The translations under genes and the position numbers were made by a program. Of a stretch of 64,000 bases of DNA, positions 53,201-64,000 are shown in pieces (the first letter of the stretch is position 1; the number at the start of each line of letters is the position of its first letter). Where the stretch lies: positions 68,678,926 through 68,742,925 of the forward strand of contig CM049309.1 in NCBI GenBank assembly GCA_026874595.1. Direction: 5' to 3'. The notes under the pieces were generated by a model, which saw only the letters and a list, made by a program, of their open reading frames with translations, ran no database searches and was not told where the DNA came from. The DNA is from Sipunculus nudus (taxonomy: Eukaryota > Annelida > Sipuncula > Golfingiida > Sipunculidae).

Positions 53201-54160
53201 TGTATACGTGTCAGGGCCCCCCCCCCCCACCCTTCAGGATGTCAATTCATATCACAAATGCATTTCAACGAACCCGGTATTTGGTTCGCCCGTTTTGGTT
53301 GGCTGACAAGTATATTTGTTTTAACTATAATGGCAACCTCTTGATTAATTGTAATGTATTAATATTTATCTATATTGTATCTATATTATCTAATATTTAT
53401 CTACAGTCGTTAATTATATGCTTATTAATTTACACGGATTTTGTTTTTCATTTTTGCGCCATAGGTTAGTTCTTTGACACCAAAATCCCTCATTAGCAGT
53501 GAATGATATCTTACCTTATATTTAATACTGACAGGGATTGGACAAGCGCATGAATGTATTGATATATCATGTCAAAACGGATTACGCTTATAGTAAGAGT
53601 AGGATTAATTTGGTGATAAAATAAATATAAATATAGATGTATTGAATTGACGTTGATGGAGTCGAGATATCGTTTGTAATCTGATCTGTTAGCTCTGACT
53701 GACAGGTCCTGCCTGAATTTTAATAAAAGAACTAGTCCAGTAAGAGCCGATGGCAATTGATTTTTTTCTTTGGAGATGGACATAATTAAAACTTCCTGTA
53801 ATAAAAGTACATATTTATGTAATAATGTCTATTTGTTCAATTAAATTAACTTGAAAATGTGATAGCAGAATGGAAGAACTGTTTCTCAACAGAAAGGGAG
53901 GAAAAGATAAACTGTTTGAACAGTAATAAAATTTTACATAATGTATCAAAAATATTATCATTATGAAACACAGACTTAAACAATTGACCCATGGGTCATG
54001 ACGCTCAGCTGACTGGGAAGAGATTCGCAAAAGGAAATTTTATCATCTGAATGGTAGTATATACCCATTCAACTGAAGCATCAAACAGATTAACCAACAG
54101 GCCAAGATTGTGTCTGTATTTATATATCTCAAAAATAAGGAAAAATGCGAAACTTAAAAA
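50300..54160. other. Intergenic DNA upstream of the TRPA1-like gene
   Basis: AT-rich; open frames are short and unrecognised. A tRNA-A-box-like GCGTGGTAGCGAAATGGTTAG at about 50,657 hints at a degraded SINE. Nothing else supported. Confidence 0.5.
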
Positions 54161-54923
54161 AAAATACAGGTGGCTCCACCAGTGTGCAGAAACTAATAAA
54201 AACACTCAATGGCCAATATCCATGCAAAGAATCATGGTGACTTCTGCATTAGTGGCCCTGATACTTCAGCTTTTGTGTCAAATTATCCATTATTCTGAGG
54301 GATACTTCGGAGTCCTATAGCTTGAGGGATATGGGAAACTGAGACCTAATTTCAGGTTTCCACAGGCTCTTTTCATGGGCCTCCTTGCATGACAAGAATG
54401 AAGATTCTAGGTCCAGTTGTTACAGTTTGTGCCATGTTAACAGATAACAGCATCCATAAAGGTCTCAAAAATAGAGAAAAAAAATCGAAAATTGAATAAA
54501 ATACAGGTGGCACCACCAGTCTGCAGAAACTGATGAAACACTCGATAATCAATATCCATGCAAACAATCATGGTGATCTCTGCATTAGTTGTTCAGATAC
54601 TTCTGCATTAGTGGCCCTGATACTTCAGCTTTTGTGTCAAATTATCCATTATTCTGAGGGATACTTCGGAGTCCTATAGCTTGAGGGATATGGGAAACTG
54701 AGACCTAATTTCAGGTTTCCACAGACACTTTTCATGGGCCTCCTTGCATGACAAGAATGAAGATTCTAGGTCCAGTTATTACGATTTGTACCCTGTTGAC
54801 AGATAACTATATCCTTAAAGGTCTCAAAAATAGAGAAATAAAATTGTACAAATTTGAAAAAATACACGGGGCGCCACTAGTCTGCAGAAACTGATGAAAC
54901 ACCTCTTGATCCTCTTACGATTA

Positions 54924-55409
54924 CGGTTACGATTTGTGCCTGGTTAACGGATGGACAGACGGACAGACAAACGGACGACGGACAAAGAGTGATCGCAATA
55001 GCTCAGCATGATTGAAAGTCAGCTGAGCTAAAAACTAGTATTCCCCGTCGTGGAGCGTGGTGGTGCAACAGTTAGGGCTCTTGGTTGTGGGTTTGCATGA
55101 TGTTAAGATCAATTCTTAAATCAATTAAAACCCCATAGGAAAAGCCTTAAAAGATCATTCTCGACTTGTAGTGAGAATTAAACATATATATTAAAGGTGT
55201 CTCATTTTATTTAACTCCATTCGAAAACCAAGTATCTGACATATTTATCGTGACTTTTTTTGCAACTTTTTTGCTAAAGAGGAGCCGGATGTAAGACAGG
55301 ATTATAAGCATTTACCATAAACTTCGCCATTTTGAACGGCTATTTCATCATGTTCAAACTGGGTTAGTAAGTGCTTCGGAAAACAACAACAACCCGTTAT
55401 TATTCGTCC
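54924..55409 (+). repeat. 486-bp segmental duplication, copy 1 (hairpin plus SINE-like head)
   Basis: Nearly identical to 56,407-56,892 (offset 1,483). It contains the GGACAGACGGACAGAC run, the hairpin TAGCTCAGC (54,999-55,007) / GCTGAGCTA (55,022-55,030), and an A-box-like GTGGTGGTGCAACAGTTAGG. Confidence 0.9.
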
Positions 55410-55414
55410 TATTA

Positions 55415-55519
55415 TATATCCTTAAAGGTCTCAAAAATAGAGAAATAAAATTGTACAAATTTGAAAAAATACACGGGGCGCCACTAGTCTGCAGAAACTG
55501 ATGAAACACCTCTTGATCA
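55415..55519 (+). repeat. 105-bp duplicate of 54,808-54,912
   Basis: Exact or near-exact repeat at offset 607. Together with the 486-bp pair it shows an A-C-A-B-C rearrangement of the array. Confidence 0.88.
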
Positions 55520-56406
55520 ATATGTAAGCCAAAAATCAAGACCATCGGTGTTGTAGTTATTCGAGATGTTGCAGTTTTTTTTTATCAAATTTTCCATTAT
55601 TCTGGGGGATAATTGGGAGCCCCACAGCTCAAAGGATATGGGTAACAGAGACCTAATTTCTGGTTTCCATGGACTTTTCATAGGTCTCTCACTGTGTCAA
55701 GAAGGAAGATTCTAGGTCGAGTCTTTACGATTTGTGCCCTGTTAACAGATGTTCATATTTTTAAAGGTCTCAAAAATATAGAAAACAATTCGTAAAAAAT
55801 CGAAAAATACAGGTGGCGTCACCAGTCTGCAGGAACTGATGGAACATCTCATGATCAATATGTATGCCAAAAATCATGATCATCAGTGATGTAGTTAATG
55901 AGATATTGAAGTTTTTGTATGAAATTTTTGACAATTTTGGGGGGGGGGGGGGTACTTTTGGGCCCCATAGCTAAAAGGATACGGGTAACAGAGACCTAAT
56001 TTCTGGTTTCCATGGAGACTTTTCATAGGTCTCTTACTGTGTCAAGAATGAAGATTCTAGGTCCAGTTTACACGATTTGTGCCCTGTTATCAGATGTTCT
56101 CATTTTTAAAGGTCTCAAAAATAGAGAAAAAAAAATGGTAAAAAATCGAAAAATACAGGTGGCGCCACCAGCCTGTAGGAACTTATGGAACATCTCATGA
56201 TCAATATGTATGCCAAAAATCATGACCATCAGTGATGTAGTTAATGAGATAATTGAAGTTTTTGTATGAAATTTTTGACTATTCTTGGGGGGTACTTTGG
56301 GGCCCCATAGCTCGAAGGATATGGGTAACAGAGACCTAATTTCTGGATTCCACGGAGATTTTTCATCGACCTCTCAGAATGTCAAGTTACAAGATTCTAG
56401 GTCCAG

Positions 56407-56892
56407 CGGTTACGATTTGTGCCTGGTTAACGGATGGACAGACGGACAGACAAACGGACGACGGACAAAGAGTGATCGCAATAGCTCAGCATGATTGAAA
56501 GTCAGCTGAGCTAAAAACTAGTATTCCCCGTCGTGGAGCGTGGTGGTGCAACAGTTAGGGCTCTTGGTTGTGGGTTTGCATGATGTTAAGATCAATTCTT
56601 AAATCAATTAAAACCCCATAGGAAAAGCCTTAAAAGATCATTCTCGACTTGTAGTGAGAATTAAACATATATATTAAAGGTGTCTCATTTTATTTAACTC
56701 CATTCGAAAACCAAGTATCTGACATATTTATCGTGACTTTTTTTGCAACTTTTTTGCTAAAGAGGAGCCGGATGTAAGACAGGATTATAAGCATTTACCA
56801 TAAACTTCGCCATTTTGAACGGCTATTTCATCATGTTCAAACTGGGTTAGTAAGTGCTTCGGAAAACAACAACAACCCGTTATTATTCGTCC
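56407..56892 (+). repeat. 486-bp segmental duplication, copy 2
   Basis: Second copy of 54,924-55,409. This copy follows the last complete satellite monomer and is probably the ancestral arrangement, since the ~340-bp monomers lead directly into it. Confidence 0.9.
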
Positions 56893-59300
56893 GGTTTACA
56901 ACTTCATACAATTAGGACAGGTAGATATGATGTCCCCATGGATCTTATTTCGTTTCGTGAGTACAGGACACTAGGATATATTCGTGTCGCGAGTGCAACG
57001 CCCTCGATGGAGCCTCTTGAACAAAATGGGTGCGACTTCTTTACCCCTACAAGATTAAATGTATAGCACGCCTGAGTGGCTGAAAAATGTTGAATAAATA
57101 TAAACCATGTAGTATGGCCTGTTACTGCTGCACAGGCTGTATGCTCCCAGGGAGCCTAACAAACCTACAAAAAAGAAAAGGTCCGAAAGAATGGTGACAA
57201 GACATTGTCGGGAATATCTAATAATGTCTCCAGGAATGCCTATTTCTTCATGAATGATAAAAGCGGGAGACAGGAAAGATATCCGCCAATATTTAAGGTT
57301 TTTTATTACATCAACTGTATTTTATGGCCGGAGTAAAATCGCACGGAAAATCCTTGGCATCGTGAATTTTGTTATTGCGGATCATCCGACTGGACTTAAA
57401 ATGAAAATCGAACCGGCAGCGCTAGATCTACGGAACCTGCCATTTTCCGGCCGACAAAGACCGGCTTAATTTATATTTGATAATGAAAAAGTTCATACGC
57501 CTATAGGTATAAAGCTTGTCGCCAAATTGTCAATCCCATGGTTATGCACCATGTTAGCTTTACTTACCGGAAAGTACTTATATATGTCGGTTTTCATTTT
57601 TCAGTTAGTTGCTAACAAAGCGACACATTAACACCCGGTACATATAAAGGTACCAGTTTGAGCAATTATCGAGATGTTGTAAACCTGTCAGCGAGATGTT
57701 GGTGTCCTTGCTAACTCACAGACAGGAGGAGTTGTATTAACGACAAACCTACATACCTTGTACCAGATTGACATGTATACTTAAGTGGGTTTATACCAGA
57801 CTGGCATAAAGCCTATATTATCCTGTACGTTTATACTTGGTTCCCAATTACGGTGTACATGCATATCATAAATGTATATTGTCACTCATAGAGACAGTAG
57901 ATTTAGATTTGCCAATACTCGAGCAATTATTCGTGAATATCATATTTTGTGTTTGCCGTAGATTGAATATATTTTGGACAACTCTCCAGCTATACATTTT
58001 TATTTGTAAACCAATTTAGGAGTGTTATTAATGGTAACATTAAATCGCAAGAACCATGGGGTGGACTGAGCAACCGAAACGTTTCTCAAGGGACCGATGA
58101 TAGAACATAGCCCCAGCTGGGCTACTGTTTTATGGCCTCTTTTTCACACATAACCCCACTCCCAGTGATTCATGAGACGCGGATGGTAGCGCGAACACTT
58201 GAGTGACCGCGTGCAAAACCCGTGTTTCAGCCATCTTGGCACTTGAACCACATGTATCAGTTCGGCGGGCATATCGATCACGCACTTCATTTAAACATTG
58301 GTCAGCTCATTGAAACAAGTGCCCTGCAATCACATATTAGTGCGAGGCTGGAATTTTATCCAGATGCCTTCCGCGTACCATGTGAACCTCCGTTCATGGT
58401 AAATGTGTGAAAAAAAAATACAAATAAGTCCGCGGGACCAGCGAAACAACATATTTTCGTGCTTAGGGATTATTTAGTTACAGAGCACAGCCCGGATTAA
58501 GCTAGTGCGGGGCCTGTGGCCTAAATTATTAGAGGACTCTCAATTAAAATGAAAAAGCAGAGGAATATTATAACATCAATGAATCACTTCCCTTTATATA
58601 TACCTTTAATCTACAGTACAGCTATATGCAGGGAAAATGATTGATATCTTCAATTGTTTAGATTACAACTGAGAACATCACAAAGCATGATGAGCGTATG
58701 CTTAAATATAAAAACCTACATAAACACCTGAACAATATAATCGTTTGAATCGTTTGTTGTAAAATAGCCTCCACCTTTACCGACGTTACTAATGTTGGAC
58801 AGACATAGGATCGACGCTGCGTCTATCCCTTTGATAATCCTATTATTCAAGGCGTCTGTCTACCTATAACAAAACTGAACTAAGTACTTCTAATTTATCT
58901 ATTGCACGCTAAGAAGGTAAGTATTCCATTTATGACCTGTGCAATATCATGTCATGCTGCAAAACATTTCTTTAATGGTAAATCCCTTAAAATTAGTCAC
59001 ATGTGTATGTTCTATTTGTAGCATCTTTGTTTATTTTCTTGAATTAGAAAACTATTGAAACTTAAATGCTAGGCAAAATATAAGAAAGTCTTCTTGGTAC
59101 TTGCGCCTACCTCCGCGAACGCCACGTACGTTCAATTGAATACATAGATCGTCTAACACATGTAATTAAATCTCCTTGAAAATACTCTCAGTTGGTGAAA
59201 GATGGTGTCAGTATCAGGACCTGAACGACAGACTCAGCTGCATTTGACATACCAGCGATGCATTTATAAATTATTTTTGTAATGATCTGGTAAAAAAATA
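56893..59300. other. Intergenic DNA without recognised features
   Basis: No gene, RNA or clear repeat recognised. Open frames of 60-70 codons have no family resemblance. Confidence 0.5.
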
Positions 59301-59329
59301 GTTATAAAGGAACTTTAAACAATGGGTAG

Positions 59330-60465
59330 AATGACTGCCAGAGTGCTCAAAATCATGCTACTTGTCTTTAGTCCTTAGAAAATAGATCACAATGACCCTA
59401 TTTAGGTTTTCCAAGAACATTTTACCAGGAACTCCCTAGGTGCTTTGTTGGAAGTTTCTACGTCCAATTGCTAAAATATGGCTCCATCTGCCTTATAGGG
59501 TGTTAAAATAATTTCCTTTCAGATAGTTCGCAGGATATAGGTCACGTTAATAATAAATTGTGCAAGTCTGGCTATACTAAATATAGTCAGAGTGACCTTA
59601 TTTTGGATGTCCAAGAAGACATTACAATGACCTCCATTTACCTTAAGTGAATCATTTCTTGATCCAACCGTTAAATTGTTTTACCTCTCTGACTTTGTTG
59701 GTACTTAAATTGAGGTTTATCGCTCTTAGCTTACATAATATAGACCATCATGACCTCATTTAAGGTGCTGAAGGGGATTTGGCCAGGACCTTGAATGTTA
59801 AATAAACTGTTCTAGGTCCTACCGTTATGACGTATGAATATCTGAATTTAACATTGGTTTAATCATGTTTTTGTACAGTTCAAAGAATAAAGGTCGTAGT
59901 GACCTGACGTCATGGTTTCAAAGGAACCTTGCCAAGGAACTATCTGCATTGAGTTACATTACAATGTTCTAAGTCCAACGGTTAAATGTAGTGCCCTGTC
60001 TGTCTTGGTGCTCAAAATCATGTTTTTGGCCCGTATCTTTCACAATACTGGTTTCCATAACATAATATCAGGTATATATGAGGAGATTTGCCCTCTGACT
60101 GTCTGGGTACTCAAAATCGAGTTTTTGGCCTGTAGCTCGCACAATATAGGTCGCCATTACCTGGCTCATCATTCCAAGAAGATTTGTCCAGAAACACCCG
60201 TTACAAGTTTCTAATCCTAACGGATCCAGTTAGTGACAAATGGCATTCAGGGTGCTAAAATCATATTTTATTTGATAGCTCCTAGAATATAGGCCACAGT
60301 GACCTAATTTCTGGTTTCCAAGGAGCTTTTTCTACGTTCTGGATGCACAGTTGAACTTTTCTAATTGAAACGTTTATAGTTTTTTATCCTGTTAACGGGC
60401 GACGGGCCAGACGGACGAAAGGTGATCGCCATAGCTCAGATGACTTAGAGTCAGCTAAGCTAAAT
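59330..60465. repeat. Degenerate ~150-bp tandem array ending in a hairpin
   Basis: Seven degenerate units marked by ATAGGTCACAGTGACCT-like palindromes (near 59,386, 59,539, 59,587, 59,741, 59,890, 60,150, 60,292), each with TTTCCAAGGA and GTCCAACGGTTAAA phrases. Ends with CCTGTTAACGGG, GACGGACG, GTGATCGCCATAGCTCAG and its near-inverse CTAAGCTA (60,455-60,462), the same terminus as at 55.0 and 56.5 kb. Confidence 0.8.
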
Positions 60466-60870
60466 ATCGTACGTGCTTTAAGATTCCTAACATGACACGT
60501 ACAGTTGTAATGTAAACTAGAATGACATTGGTAGACCGCAAAATTTACCCGAGGCAAAAAAAACAACCCCATTGTGTTTACCCCGATTTAATGGGATTGT
60601 GGTTTTCTCTGCCTATGCTCCAACCCTCCACAAAGTTTTATGAAATGCCGATAGTAATCTTGCAAACGAACAATACATACAGAGACATGGATTATAATTT
60701 ACTTCCTTAGTGGACATAATAAATAAAGGCATCACCACAGGCTTGCCGCTGAAGAAGATCTTAATGGGAGAGCTGGGGGGTCGGTCATTCGTTTTTGAAT
60801 ATACATTTTTGAATGACTAGGTTAAACTAAAATTGTATATCTAAACTGTACGAACATATTATGCTATAAT

Positions 60871-61085
60871 TTTTATTTAAACTGTATTTTAAATATTTTT
60901 TATTAGCGTTATTTTTATTATGATATCATTACTATCGTTACTAACTGGGCGGAAATATAAAACCAAGTCGGTAGTAAATTTTTATTTAAACTGTACTTTA
61001 AATATTTTTTTATTAGCGTTATTTTTATTATAATATCATTACTATCGTTACTAACTGGTCGGAAATATAAAACCAAGTCGGTAGT
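60871..61085. repeat. Two-copy tandem duplication, 109-bp period
   Basis: TTTTATTTAAACTGTA through AACCAAGTCGGTAGT is repeated once, with a few mismatches. Confidence 0.92.
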
Positions 61086-61099
61086 TCCACTGAAGAGCT

Positions 61100-62800
61100 C
61101 ATGACCAACAGATGTTACTACCCGCTGTATAAACAGGTAGTAAACATAATAACTGAATAAAGGCCTGGCGATGAAGAATGGAAAGGCGCCAAACTAAACG
61201 GGCCTCACGTAACGACGACAGACAGTGGGTGGGTGAGTACAGCATTATTGCTGTAATGTCTGGCTCGCTTCCGATGTGATATAGGTACACTACATCATTA
61301 GTAACAAGGAAAGGATGAGGCCTATATCAACTAGGATTTCAAAATAAATCTTTTTGATAAAACATGTATAAGGACCTGTTTTTTTGTCAGACAAGAATGA
61401 TTACAGATCATCCCTGTCCTATTGTGGAAATTTTCCAAGTGACCTATAATTATAACTCTGTGACCTTTATCTCTCAAACAGAGCGGTTAATTCTGTCTGG
61501 AGAGATTTATATTCATAAAACAGGTTTGAGATAAAAAATTATTCTAAATGACTTAAAAGTGACAGTCCGCCCTATCCTTGGTTGAAGGGTACATACGTAC
61601 TGCTGCCAGAATCTGTGACACCTGTATATAAAATTTAAAATGTCCAGACGACCAAAACCCCCACCCAATTGGAATTTGAGAAATGTGTACTTAGGTTGGT
61701 ATTATAGCACGAGAAATTTGACAAAATAACCAAATGTAGAATTCATAAAATCACAAAGTTAACCATGAATACAGATAAACCCATTCAGTTGAGGAGACTC
61801 TTTTTTCAGGTAAATATTTTATGTGTGATGCAGGATCTCAAAAATGATGATTGGAATCCATGTCTTATTAACAAAGCACGTATGTCTCAAAATTCAGAAC
61901 TCCCAAAATCTGTCATGGTGTGATCAAAACCTAAATAGATTAGGAGACTCCTAAGGTACAAGTGCCATATTAATTAGAAGTGAATATGCTTTAATGTACT
62001 TGAGATATCGCTGCTCATATAAAATGTAAAATTTAGAATAAAAAAATCCATAAAAATACCAAAAATCATTCAAGTGTAACCGAAAACTATTCAAGCCAGG
62101 AGACCAATAAGATGCATCTCCGATTACAAGTAGAAGTAGATATAAGTTTATCTTTTTTGACATCGCATCGCAAAAGAATTGTTGGATTCAAAATTTTTAC
62201 AAACTTTTTTGTATAATCGTGTCGCGCACATGAAACATAGAATGTATGATTAAAATGTAGAATTAAAAGATGCTAACACTTACAAAACCGTCCAGGTGTG
62301 ACCGATAAAAAAAAGGTCTGGAGATCTTAAAATACACCTGCCAGTAAATTTAGAAGTATATCCGAGTAAACTTCTGTGATTTATTGCCGCGCGTAACAAC
62401 TGTTTACGGACAGACGGACAGACAGACTAGCGCAGCTGATCACTTTATCCCCCGCTCCGCTGCGGAGGGAAAATAAGGTAAAGCAGTATTCGAAGCTTTA
62501 TTTAAAACAAAAGGCTCGTATATCAGAGTATATAAGACTTACAGCGAGCCGACCAGGTGCTCTTCAAGACCAGGTTATAATGAACTATATATCAGGTTTC
62601 TCAAAATCACACACACATGGAGTAGAACTTAGAAAACGCATAGTCGTGTTTGTACTACGAATGTTTAATATATAAATAGGGTCAATCCTTAGAGTATTTT
62701 ATGACGGAGGGAATGATCGTTATTAATTTTTCTATGGAATAAGATCACCTAAGGACTTTCTAGTTTGCACATGACTTTGTTGATTAGTTGCATACTTTGT
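61100..62800. other. Intergenic DNA; end of another GGAC-run repeat
   Basis: No gene recognised. Near 62,395-62,480 GTTTACGGACAGACGGACAGAC, TGATCACTTTATCCCCCGCTCC and a CGCTCCGCTGCGGAG hairpin mark the end of a second GGAC-run repeat family; a run of short similar phrases (GGAGACTC, CAAGTGT) precedes it. Confidence 0.5.
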
Positions 62801-62810
62801 ATAATTATTA

Positions 62811-63292
62811 CGCTCCCGAGGCAGCGGAAATCTTGCGCTTCAAAAGAAGCAACTGATTTTCACGCTGCCAGCTTTGACCGTTTATGATATATTTAGACAC
62901 CAGATGGCGGTTCGTTGTCCGCTGAAATAAACGTGCGTATGATGTGACAAGCAGCCAATAAACAATAAACAAACACTCGACAGGCATCCTGGCTCCGCCC
63001 ATTGCTGCGCTTCAAGCGCCGCTTGATGTGTTTCCGGTCGAATTTAAATTTCCCCCTCTGCATTCTCGCATCATCGACTGATTCGATTATGACATTATGA
63101 CTGTGTTAGCGTAGCCATGTATCTGTTGTCTGCAGAACTGAAACAAGCCAGCGAGGTGTGCACGCAGCCTTTGTTGTTACGTTTCGTTTGAATTACATCT
63201 TACCAACCGAGCATCTTATGTGCCCAAGGCCCTAAGCAAACCACGTCAGGGGCAATTCTCTCTGACCCTGTGGGCCTGTTCAGACGGTTACA
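62811..63292 (+). repeat. ~490-bp interspersed repeat, copy B (inverse of 14,789-15,283)
   Basis: Full-length inverted match to copy A but without the tRNA-like head, as if 5'-truncated. Open frame on the minus strand here is part of the repeat. Confidence 0.85.
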
Positions 63293-64000
63293 CGGGGCGA
63301 TGAGCTGTCACTCAAAACGAAATAAAAATGATTGGCTCCTTTTGTTCCTCGGTTGTCTTTGTCTTTCAGCACAAGGTCTCATCTGATTGGACAAAAATAC
63401 AGTGTTCCCCTCTGGGGTTGCTATTCAGGATACGAGGTCATAACAAACAGCGCCTTACGATATAGGTAGTGGCCCTATAGGTAAAGCGCTGTGTAAAGAG
63501 CGTATATAATTATGAGATAAACCAATCTTTTGCTGAAGCTGCAGATAATTTCGTAATACGTGTGCGTATCTTGAAGACGATTAGTCTTACACTAATAACG
63601 TTTTATCTGATATAGAAATATGACGACTTCCCAAACATTTTTGATAACCTAAATCCTATTTATGCAAACAGATCTTTTATGTAATATTAAATAACTAAAG
63701 ACCGGGAAAATAAGTAATGCATGAAAGGGATATCAATTTAGGGCCACTTTCAAGTATTTTGTCCGTAAAGTCCAATGACCCATGGGACTTTGTTTTGGTA
63801 TTATTGTGGCTTATCTTATGAGAAAATGTTAATATCTTGCATAATTATGAGGTAAAACAGTTTTTTGGCTTGTACTTCAATTATTCTTTTCACACTTGCC
63901 AACCAATTCTATGTGTAAGGATTAATAACTATCAAACTGATTCCGGACATTTCTGACTTTATTTCATGTTAGCATTGACAGAAGGTTGCATTTAATAAAT
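63293..64000. other. Intergenic DNA, nothing recognised
   Basis: AT-rich to the end of the window; no open frame or repeat that I can support. Confidence 0.5.

Larger units (their letters stand above)
54160..56406. repeat. Satellite-like array, ~340-bp monomers with GGTGGCGCCACC core
   Basis: Monomers start near 54,166, 54,503, 54,864, 55,471, 55,811 and 56,156. Each has ACAGGTGGCGCCACCAG, GATTCTAGGTCCAG, TTACGATTTGTGCC, TTAAAGGTCTCAAAAATAG and GAGACCTAATTTCTGG. Two monomers (54,166 and 54,503) are much closer to each other than to the rest. Confidence 0.88.

Overview
This is a eukaryotic, AT-rich, intron-rich and heavily repeat-laden window. It suggests a marine invertebrate, most likely a bivalve mollusc. 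The basis is the gene content (a TRPA1-type channel), a BEL/Pao retrotransposon, tRNA-headed SINE-like repeats, and satellite-like families ending in runs of GGAC followed by a TAGCTCA hairpin, a kind of repeat I associate with bivalves. The species call is inference. No bacterial-style operons, rRNA genes, true tRNA genes or CRISPR arrays are seen.

One host gene fills the middle of the window on the minus strand: a TRPA1-like cation channel from a start codon near 49,947 to a stop at 6,446. I reconstructed 26 coding exons by hand from splice sites and phases. Their lengths total 3,465 bases, exactly 1,155 codons including the stop, and every junction is phase-compatible. The order is a short N-terminus, an ankyrin-repeat region (exons 2-13), a pre-S1 linker (14-17), S1 to S6 with the pore (18-23), then a TRP-like helix and a C-terminal coiled coil (23-26).

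An almost intact but frame-broken BEL/Pao LTR retrotransposon (17,594-25,517, plus strand) sits antisense in the intron between exons 17 and 18. It has 876-bp LTRs differing at about four positions and a perfect 5-bp target duplication, so it inserted recently. Five reading-frame breaks are visible; two are explained by tandem duplications of 11 bp and 107 bp.

The most unusual feature is at 44,226-45,003. It is a 37-bp minisatellite whose unit is the last ~22 bases of exon 5 plus the first ~15 bases of its intron, so the array carries 16 further GGTRAGT 5' splice sites behind the real one. The acceptor of exon 10 is also duplicated 49 bp upstream, exon 7 uses a GC donor, exon 24 runs into an in-frame stop followed at once by AATAAA, and a ~175-nt CU-rich tract begins about 16 nt after the exon 3 donor. 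At protein level the pore filter has Asn where other TRPA1 proteins have an acidic residue, and the position equivalent to the human electrophile-sensing Cys621 is Val.

Flanks: 1-6.3 kb holds three adjacent TIR elements sharing a terminal sequence. 50-64 kb (upstream of the gene) holds satellite-like arrays, a rearranged duplication, and an inverted copy of a ~480-bp repeat also found at 14.8-15.3 kb. I recognise no second host gene.
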